Positions 1-4,503 of a DNA stretch of 10,477 nt are shown here, one piece after another. Made by a program: the position numbers and the translations under genes. The notes under the pieces were generated by a model, which was not told the origin of the DNA, searched no databases, and saw nothing but the letters and a program-made list of their open reading frames with translations. The DNA is from Gammaproteobacteria bacterium (GTDB lineage: Bacteria > Pseudomonadota > Gammaproteobacteria > GRL18): the NCBI GenBank assembly GCA_028571885.1, contig JAPVVU010000082.1, positions 1 to 10,477 of the forward strand, given 5' to 3'. The first letter of the stretch is position 1, and the number at the start of each line of letters is the position of its first letter.

Positions 1-1
1 G

Positions 2-175
2 ACTAATTCGTCTCAATAGCTGTTCCGAAATAGTGAGCATTCATTATTTAATGATCCGCATCAGAACCTGGCATTTATTATTGTGCTCGGACTGCGTCAA
101 ATCGCCCAATAATAAATGCCAGGTTCTAATGCTCCTTGTTCACTGTTATAGGAACAGCTATTTTGACGAATTAGT
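2..175. repeat. Large nested inverted repeat (MITE-like or strong hairpin)
   Basis: Two nested pairs of complementary arms are visible. The outer arms are 2-26 and 151-175: 11 bp (ACTAATTCGTC) plus 12 bp (AATAGCTGTTCC) pair perfectly, interrupted by two mismatched positions. The inner arms are 63-83 and 107-127, a perfect 21-bp match starting AGAACCTGGC. The inner stem gains four more pairs (58-61 with 129-132) beyond one mismatch. The inner loop is 84-106. The strands between outer and inner arms pair only in patches. The element lies just past the stop codon of the minus-strand dsrE-like gene, so it could also stop or stabilise that transcript, but there is no clear U-tract. Size, symmetry and lack of coding content fit a non-autonomous palindromic element. 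The left flank lies outside the window, so target duplications cannot be checked. Confidence 0.75.
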
Positions 176-192
176 TGTAATCAGTTATCAAT

Positions 193-537
193 TTAAAAAA
201 CCAGCACTTTTTCTGCGTCTCTGGTATGTTGTGCCAATTCTTTCATGGTACTTCGTTGTGAACCTTCTATCGTTTCTTCATCTGTTACACCACGAGCATC
301 CATACAAGTACCACACAAGAGCACTTCACCATTTCGAAGCACTGAATTTAACATCAGTTCAATATTGTAAAATCCCTGTGGTACTTTTTGCCCTTTTTTG
401 GCACATACTACCGCATCAGCCATCAAAAACACTGTAATATGAGTATCCGATTGGCTGAGTGCCCTGGCCAGACGCAGACCATTAAAACTTCGTTCAGTAC
501 CATAAGGAGGATCATTTAAAATGATTAAAATATTCAT
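193..537 (-). CDS. DsrE/YchN-like family small sulfur-relay protein
   Basis: A 114-residue cytoplasmic protein of the DsrE/DsrF/YchN fold. The N-terminus (ILIILNDPPYGTERSFNGLR) is the typical first strand, loop and helix of this family. A central AKKGQ segment and the C-terminal half with CGTCMDARG (Cys75, Cys78) are typical of its small stand-alone members. Cys45 is also present. In the family such cysteines can carry or reduce persulfide; the exact substrate here is unknown. Two ATGs are possible, at 543 and 537. The GGAG at 549-546 is only 2 nt from the first but 8 nt from the second, so I chose 537. It lies 22 bp after the stop of the TVP38-rhodanese gene on the same strand and is very likely co-transcribed with it. 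It is followed by the palindromic element at 2-175. Confidence 0.88.
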   Translation of the reverse strand: MNILIILNDPPYGTERSFNGLRLARALSQSDTHITVFLMADAVVCAKKGQKVPQGFYNIELMLNSVLRNGEVLLCGTCMDARGVTDEETIEGSQRSTMKELAQHTRDAEKVLVF

Positions 538-559
538 TATCATATCTCCATTTCATCGT

Positions 560-1537
560 TTATTCAGTGGGATAGCCTTCTATTGGGTAACCGTGTTTTA
601 TCCAGTCGGTCATGCCCATTTTGGCTATGTAAGTATTGCTAAAATTATTTTTTGATAAAATTTTTGCCGCTTTATCTGATTTACGATCAGTTCGGCAGAT
701 GGTGACAATGGTTTTCTTCCGATCATCTCCAATTTCATGGATACGCTGCTCCAGTTGCTCTAAGGGGATCAAAACAGAACCAGTAATATGACCTTGTTCA
801 CCAACATAATCTTCAGGGGTTCGTACATCCAGTAATAAAATATCTTCTCCTGCATCCATACGTTGTTTTAAATCTGTAATACTGAGCATATTCTGTTGAC
901 GGAAGCGTGATATAAATTTAGGTAAAAAAATAACGATTGCAAAAAAGGCCAGAGCTAACATGGCTTTTTGAACCAGACTTTCTCCTCCGGTAGCAGCTTC
1001 ACGACCGATATAGCCTAAATAGGTATAGGCAATGGCTCCAGGAAGCATACAGATGCAGGTGGCCAGGGAATAATCGAGCAGTTTTATTTTTGTTAAACCC
1101 AGTGCATAATTAAGCAGATTAAATGGGAAAATGGGCACCAGTCTGGTAAAAGCTACAAATCGCCAACCTTCTTTTTCAACGCCATTAATAAGTTGTTTTA
1201 GACGGCTACCCGATTTTTGGATAACCCAATCAGAGGCAACGTAACGAGCTAGCAGAAAAGATAAAATGGCACCAATAGTTGCCCCCGTTAAATTGTAAAG
1301 AACACCCCAGACAGGGCCAAATAAAGCGCCTCCTGCCAATGTGATAATGGAGCCAGGCAGAAAAAACAGGGTTGCCAGCACATAACCTAACATAAAAATA
1401 ACTGGTGCAAGGGAACCTGACTGTTGAACCCAATTTTGTATGCTATTTACATCTAATAAATCACGATTAATTACAGCAAAACTGATCCCTGCAATCAGAA
1501 TGCTCAATAAAAAAAGGCGTAAGAAAGACTGATTCAT
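560..1537 (-). CDS. TVP38/TMEM64 (VTT/DedA-like) membrane protein fused to a rhodanese domain
   Basis: 325 residues. Residues 1-210 are an inner-membrane VTT-domain protein: an N-terminal hydrophobic segment (6-22), a pair around 45-98 with the family motif GGALFGPVWG, the re-entrant motif FTRLVPIFPFNLLNYALG at about 130-147, and further segments at about 155-175 and 190-207. Residues 215-325 form a rhodanese domain (LLLDVRTPEDY at 234-244) with catalytic Cys281 in the loop CRTDRKS. An intact cysteine suggests persulfide formation. The domain follows a short basic linker, so it should face the cytoplasm. VTT proteins are implicated in lipid scrambling, membrane homeostasis and solute transport; the cargo here is unknown. 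The gene is first of a probable two-gene operon with the dsrE-like gene and is divergent from an ArsR-rhodanese regulator. A weak GGTGA lies 10 nt before the ATG. Confidence 0.88.
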   Translation of the reverse strand: MNQSFLRLFLLSILIAGISFAVINRDLLDVNSIQNWVQQSGSLAPVIFMLGYVLATLFFLPGSIITLAGGALFGPVWGVLYNLTGATIGAILSFLLARYVASDWVIQKSGSRLKQLINGVEKEGWRFVAFTRLVPIFPFNLLNYALGLTKIKLLDYSLATCICMLPGAIAYTYLGYIGREAATGGESLVQKAMLALAFFAIVIFLPKFISRFRQQNMLSITDLKQRMDAGEDILLLDVRTPEDYVGEQGHITGSVLIPLEQLEQRIHEIGDDRKKTIVTICRTDRKSDKAAKILSKNNFSNTYIAKMGMTDWIKHGYPIEGYPTE

Positions 1538-1608
1538 TGTTTAATTTTCACCGTCAAAGTCATTATTCAGGTAATTAAGAAATATAATTCAAAAAACGTG
1601 TTGTACTG

Positions 1609-1637
1609 TTTATTTATCAAGTGGTTAGTATTATAAT
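1609..1637 (+). promoter_or_regulatory. Putative promoter of the arsR-rhodanese gene
   Basis: The -10 hexamer TATAAT at 1632-1637 matches the sigma-70 consensus exactly. At 17 bp spacing the -35 hexamer is TTTATT (1609-1614), which matches only three of six positions. The expected start of transcription, near 1644, lies about 10 bp before the inverted repeat at 1654-1675, a position where a bound repressor would block the promoter. It is called from sequence only. Confidence 0.4.
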
Positions 1638-1653
1638 TTTAACTATATGCAAC

Positions 1654-1675
1654 TATTCAATTAATCTATTGAATA
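1654..1675. promoter_or_regulatory. Inverted repeat, probable ArsR-family operator
   Basis: Two perfect 8-bp arms, TATTCAAT (1654-1661) and ATTGAATA (1668-1675), flank a 6-bp spacer. Dyads with ATTC/GAAT half sites are typical for ArsR/SmtB-type repressors, including the sulfide-responsive SqrR/BigR group, though the spacing between ATTC and GAAT here is 12 rather than the 8 I recall for SqrR. It sits between the putative -10 and the start codon of the regulator gene, which suggests autoregulation. A much weaker TATTC...GAAATA arrangement at 1564-1584 could serve the divergent gene. Confidence 0.5.
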
Positions 1676-1698
1676 CAATTATACAAAGGTGTTGTTTT

Positions 1699-2355
1699 AT
1701 GTCAAGCAATAATTTTAAACAGGAACTCTTTACTCAATTTGCTCGTGTAGGGAAAGCGATGAGTAACGGAAATCGTCTTGAGCTGCTTGAATTTATTGCT
1801 CAGGGTGAGCGAAGTGTTGATGAGCTGGCCAAAATATCAGGCTTGTCGGTAGCCAACACTTCTCAACATCTGCAGCAACTGAGACTGGCCGGGCTAATCA
1901 ATTGTAATAAACGTGGTTTAAAGGTTTTCTATCACATCAGTGGTGATGATGTGATTGATTTATTTAATTCGTTGAGAAATGTAGCTGAACGTCATTTATC
2001 CGATGTTCAGCAGCTAATTAGTACTTATCTCACAGTAAAAGATGACCTGGAGCCTATACCTGCAACAGAATTACTTGATCGTGCCAGAGATGGTCTGGTC
2101 ACAGTTTTAGACGTCAGACCTTCGGAGGAATATCAATCAGGACATGTTCCAGGCGCTATTAATATACCGCTATCACAATTGGAAAAACATCTGGGTTCAC
2201 TGGATAAAGCACATGATATTGTCGCTTATTGTCGTGGCCCTCACTGTGTACTGGCTTTTGATGCCGTTGAAAAACTACGTGATAAAGGTTTTACGGCACA
2301 TCGCCTGGAAGACGGTTTTCCTGAATGGAAATCAGCAGGCTTACCAGTTGAATGA
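1699..2355 (+). CDS. ArsR-family transcriptional regulator with C-terminal rhodanese domain
   Basis: 218 residues from the ATG at 1699, chosen because AAAGG lies 9 nt upstream and the 26 extra codons from the GTG at 1621 are not domain-like. Residues 8-100 are a winged helix-turn-helix of the ArsR type: helix-turn-helix about 38-62 (SVDELAKISGLSVANTSQHL) and a wing around 65-80. Residues 118-218 are a rhodanese domain with VLDVRPSEEY at 136-145, and the active-site loop CRGPHC (Cys178, Cys183). The DNA-binding half has a single cysteine (Cys69), so it lacks the cysteine pair used by SqrR/BigR. Sensing through a persulfide on Cys178, possibly resolved by Cys183, is inference. It is divergent from the two sulfur-domain genes, the usual layout for a local ArsR repressor and its targets. 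Confidence 0.9.
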   Translation: MSSNNFKQELFTQFARVGKAMSNGNRLELLEFIAQGERSVDELAKISGLSVANTSQHLQQLRLAGLINCNKRGLKVFYHISGDDVIDLFNSLRNVAERHLSDVQQLISTYLTVKDDLEPIPATELLDRARDGLVTVLDVRPSEEYQSGHVPGAINIPLSQLEKHLGSLDKAHDIVAYCRGPHCVLAFDAVEKLRDKGFTAHRLEDGFPEWKSAGLPVE

Positions 2356-2596
2356 CTGCTCTTCTCAATGGGACTAAGTGAGCATTTGCATTCATAGTTC
2401 CGTCAATAAAATAAGCGACTGTCCATATAGGGCCTGGATTATAATATTTTAATTAAAAACCATATGTTTCATTTGCGCTGTCTGTTGTGTTTTTAATCTG
2501 TCAGGACTTGACAGTCCACTCATTTCTTATAAAAATACCTAGCTTATAAAATCTATTAAAACTAAATTTAACGTTCACTTAATGAAGGGTTATTTA
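2356..2596. other. Intergenic region with no recognised gene
   Basis: 241 AT-rich bases between the regulator and the binding-protein gene. No terminator with a stem and T-tract is evident after the regulator. A 12-bp AT palindrome (TTTTAATTAAAA, 2447-2458) and a 6-bp inverted repeat (CTGTCA 2498-2503, TGACAG 2509-2514) are present. The second overlaps the possible promoter listed separately. Confidence 0.5.
2508..2535 (+). promoter_or_regulatory. Possible promoter of the solute-binding protein gene
   Basis: TTGACA at 2508-2513 matches the -35 consensus exactly. The -10 is unclear: TAAAAA (2530-2535) gives 16 bp spacing with four matches, while the better TATAAA (2528-2533) would leave only 14 bp. 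The -35 lies in the right arm of an inverted repeat (CTGTCA-N5-TGACAG, 2498-2514), which might be a regulator site. Weak support overall. Confidence 0.3.
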
Positions 2597-3361
2597 ATGA
2601 AACATGTTTTTATGTTTTTTACTATTATTTCATTTATTGTATTCATCAATATTGCTCATTCTGAAACGCTCAGAGTTGGAATTTCGACTAATTATGCGCC
2701 CGTTGCTTTTAAATATAATGGCAAAATTGTAGGCATAGAAGCTGATTTGGCTCAATATATTGGCGATATAACTGGAATGACCATTAAACTGATTGAAACT
2801 CCCTGGGATAATCTTGAAGATTCACTCAATCAGGGCAAAATAGATGTCGTTATGTCTGGCGTCTCTATTACTGATGAAAGGAAGGAAAGAGTCGATTTTA
2901 CCCAATCGTATATGACTATTGGTCAGATGGTGCTGATAAAAGCGGATAACATTATGAACCTTTCTTCTAAAATGGCAATGTACTCAGCAGGGAAACGCTT
3001 TGGTAGTGTAAATAATACGACGGGTCAGAAGTTTGTTGAATCTGAATTTTTAAATTCACAGATATCTGTTTTTAATACTGTTGAACTGGGGATTAAAGCG
3101 CTTAAATCTGATGAAATTGACTATTTTGTTCATGATGCTCCTACCATCTGGCAATACACTGTAATGCCAGCTACTCAAGATAAAGAACTTTTTGGTTTAT
3201 ATGAATATATGACAGATGAGCCATTGGCCTGGGTTGTTAAAAAAGGCAATAAGGCACTTCTGGAAAAATTAAATCAAGCGCTGAGTACTATGCAAAGTAA
3301 AGGATTTGTGAACAAGACTATTAACCGTTGGATACCGTTAAAAATTGAAGTAGGGCAGTAA
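2597..3361 (+). CDS. Periplasmic solute-binding protein, family 3 (amino-acid-binding type)
   Basis: 254 residues from the ATG at 2597, preferred over 2582 because AAGGG (2585-2589) sits 7 nt upstream of it. Residues 1-22 are a signal peptide with a cleavage site after AHS; there is no lipobox cysteine, so the mature protein is predicted to be soluble in the periplasm. The mature part has the family-3 pattern: RVGISTNYAPVAF at 26-38, GIEADLAQYI at 46-55, the segment ITDERKERVDF at 91-101 whose Arg95 normally grips the ligand carboxylate, and Asp180 in the second lobe. No permease or ATPase gene is adjacent, so it is an orphan binding protein or may act with a transporter or sensor encoded elsewhere. 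The ligand cannot be read from sequence. An enzymatic relative such as a cyclohexadienyl dehydratase is less likely but not excluded. Confidence 0.85.
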   Translation: MKHVFMFFTIISFIVFINIAHSETLRVGISTNYAPVAFKYNGKIVGIEADLAQYIGDITGMTIKLIETPWDNLEDSLNQGKIDVVMSGVSITDERKERVDFTQSYMTIGQMVLIKADNIMNLSSKMAMYSAGKRFGSVNNTTGQKFVESEFLNSQISVFNTVELGIKALKSDEIDYFVHDAPTIWQYTVMPATQDKELFGLYEYMTDEPLAWVVKKGNKALLEKLNQALSTMQSKGFVNKTINRWIPLKIEVGQ

Positions 3362-3367
3362 ACACAT

Positions 3368-3403
3368 GGTTAAACATAGGGTTAAACATTAGGCTAAAAA
3401 CTA
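3368..3403 (+). repeat. Three 12-bp tandem repeats upstream of the osmC-like gene
   Basis: Exact period of 12: GGTTAAACATAG at 3368, a copy at 3380 differing in the last two bases, and a more diverged copy at 3392 that ends at the A of the osmC-like start codon. A very degenerate fourth copy may precede them (3356-3367), covering the upstream stop codon. The only Shine-Dalgarno-like bases before osmC (AGG, 3391-3393) come from this repeat. Confidence 0.75.
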
Positions 3404-3858
3404 TGTCAGAACATAATATAAAACTTACCTGGAGTAAACAAACGGAATCATTTGCCTATAAGGATTACAATAGAGATCATCAGTGGGATTTTGGTGAAGG
3501 TTTAATTGTCAATGCTTCATCTGCACCTCAATTTCTCGGTAATCCCGAATATGCCGATCCAGAACGTGCATTTGCTGCTGCTTTGTCCAGTTGCCACATG
3601 TTATTTTTTATTGCTATTTGTTCTAAGAAACGTCTTGTTGTGCAAGATTATGTTGATAATGCAACGGCCTTTCTTGTGCAGGATAAGCAGGGTGATCTAG
3701 TGATCAGTCAAGTCATTTTAAGACCAGATGTTATTTTTGCTGAAGGGATTGAAGTGGATAGAGAAACGATTGAAGAAATTCATCATCAATCACATGAAAA
3801 ATGCTTTCTTGCTAAATCTGTTAAGTCGGATGTGGTTGTAGAACCTGTCTGGCGCTGA
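3403..3858 (+). CDS. OsmC-family thiol protein
   Basis: 151 residues, the usual size for the family. Members reduce organic hydroperoxides with a pair of cysteines, and some have been reported to act on sulfane sulfur. The segment PERAFAAALSSCHML gives the first cysteine (Cys64) with the conserved Glu54, and HEKCFLAKS gives the second (Cys134); an additional Cys73 is present. The closest subgroup is the YhfA/SACOL1771-like OsmC proteins rather than classic Ohr, judged from the long N-terminal strand region (EGLIVNASSAPQFLGNPEY). The start follows a weak AGG with 9-nt spacing. It lies 41 bp after the binding-protein gene and may be co-transcribed with it. It converges on the DUF2062 gene with only 3 bp between the stop codons and no hairpin. 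Confidence 0.9.
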   Translation: MSEHNIKLTWSKQTESFAYKDYNRDHQWDFGEGLIVNASSAPQFLGNPEYADPERAFAAALSSCHMLFFIAICSKKRLVVQDYVDNATAFLVQDKQGDLVISQVILRPDVIFAEGIEVDRETIEEIHHQSHEKCFLAKSVKSDVVVEPVWR

Positions 3859-3861
3859 ATT

Positions 3862-4392
3862 TTAAGACTTTGAGGGTGATTTTCTTCTCAGACGACGCTC
3901 TTTTATATGACGAATAATATGTAATCGCCAGAGTAATCGTATGGTTGTATAGGCAATGAAAGCACTAATGGTGCCGCAGATAAGACAGCCCAGTAACAAA
4001 GGTTGCCAGATTAAATGCAATTGTTCTGTAAACCATTCCGCTGTCAGCTTATAATCGCTGCTCATTGCTTCCTGGCCCAAAACAAAGGCGCCAACTTTAT
4101 ATGCTGTATAGAAAATAGGCGGCATGGTGATGGGGTTTGTTATCCAGACAAGGGATACTGAGATTGGTAGATTAACTCTGGATAAAATAGCGAAGGCTGC
4201 AGCAAAAACCATTTGTAGGGGAAGTGGTATAAATGCACAGAAGAGTCCCACTGCAAAGGCACCGGAAACCGAGCGGCGATTGAAATGCCAAAGATTACCA
4301 TCATGTAATAGTCTGCCAAAAACTTTTAAATGTTTATGGTTTCTGATCGTGTGGTGTTCAGGCATGTATTTTTTTATAAATTTTTTTGGCAT
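3862..4392 (-). CDS. DUF2062 inner-membrane protein
   Basis: 176 residues. The N-terminus (MPKKFIKKYMPEHHTIR), LLHDGNLWHFNRRSVSGAFAVGLFCAF at 28-54, and WITNPITMPPIFY at 83-95 are hallmark stretches of DUF2062. Three to four membrane segments are apparent (about 44-70, 76-106, 128-152), and the tail is strongly basic (KERRLRRKSPSKS). The function of the family is unknown. In Pseudomonas and relatives this gene is next to comEC, as here. No clear Shine-Dalgarno is seen before the ATG. It is divergent from comEC across a 111-bp gap. Confidence 0.9.
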   Translation of the reverse strand: MPKKFIKKYMPEHHTIRNHKHLKVFGRLLHDGNLWHFNRRSVSGAFAVGLFCAFIPLPLQMVFAAAFAILSRVNLPISVSLVWITNPITMPPIFYTAYKVGAFVLGQEAMSSDYKLTAEWFTEQLHLIWQPLLLGCLICGTISAFIAYTTIRLLWRLHIIRHIKERRLRRKSPSKS

Positions 4393-4454
4393 AATAATAC
4401 GTCAGATTTAAGCAAAGATTGTCAGTGAAGACTTTTCTTTAGAACCATTTTTTA

Positions 4455-4494
4455 AGACATTCTCCAGAGCCTTCTCTAAGGACATTCTCTAAGG
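4455..4494 (+). repeat. Three 13-bp tandem repeats in the comEC leader, carrying its Shine-Dalgarno
   Basis: Three diverged copies of roughly GACATTCTCTAAG: 4455-4467, 4468-4480 and 4481-4493. The second and third copies both end in AAGG. The AAGGA at 4491-4495 is 8 nt before the comEC ATG at 4504 and is the probable ribosome-binding site; a second AAGGA at 4478-4482 lies 13 nt upstream. So the ribosome site has been duplicated within the repeat. Confidence 0.7.
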
Positions 4495-4503
4495 ATACAG
4501 TTT

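Larger units (their letters stand above)
1538..1698. promoter_or_regulatory. Divergent control region between the TVP38-rhodanese and arsR-rhodanese genes
   Basis: This 161-bp AT-rich gap must hold the promoters of both divergent genes. For the regulator, a perfect TATAAT (1632-1637) lies 17 bp after a weak TTTATT (1609-1614). For the membrane-protein gene no convincing promoter hexamer pair is visible. The regulator's ribosome site AAAGG is at 1685-1689, 9 nt before the ATG at 1699, which supports that start over the upstream in-frame GTG at 1621. Confidence 0.6.

Noticed and set aside
2..175. CRISPR array
   Set aside because: The repeats are inverted and nested, not direct repeats with unique spacers.
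33..437. Plus-strand open frame of 134 codons
   Set aside because: It spans the inverted repeat and lies antisense to the DsrE-family gene; the translation has no recognisable family and odd composition.
1621..1698. N-terminal extension of the ArsR-rhodanese gene from a GTG
   Set aside because: The extension covers the -10 box and the inverted repeat, does not resemble ArsR N-termini, and the ATG at 1699 has a proper ribosome site.
4124..4411. Plus-strand open frame of 95 codons
   Set aside because: It is antisense to the well-supported DUF2062 gene and shows no domain of its own.
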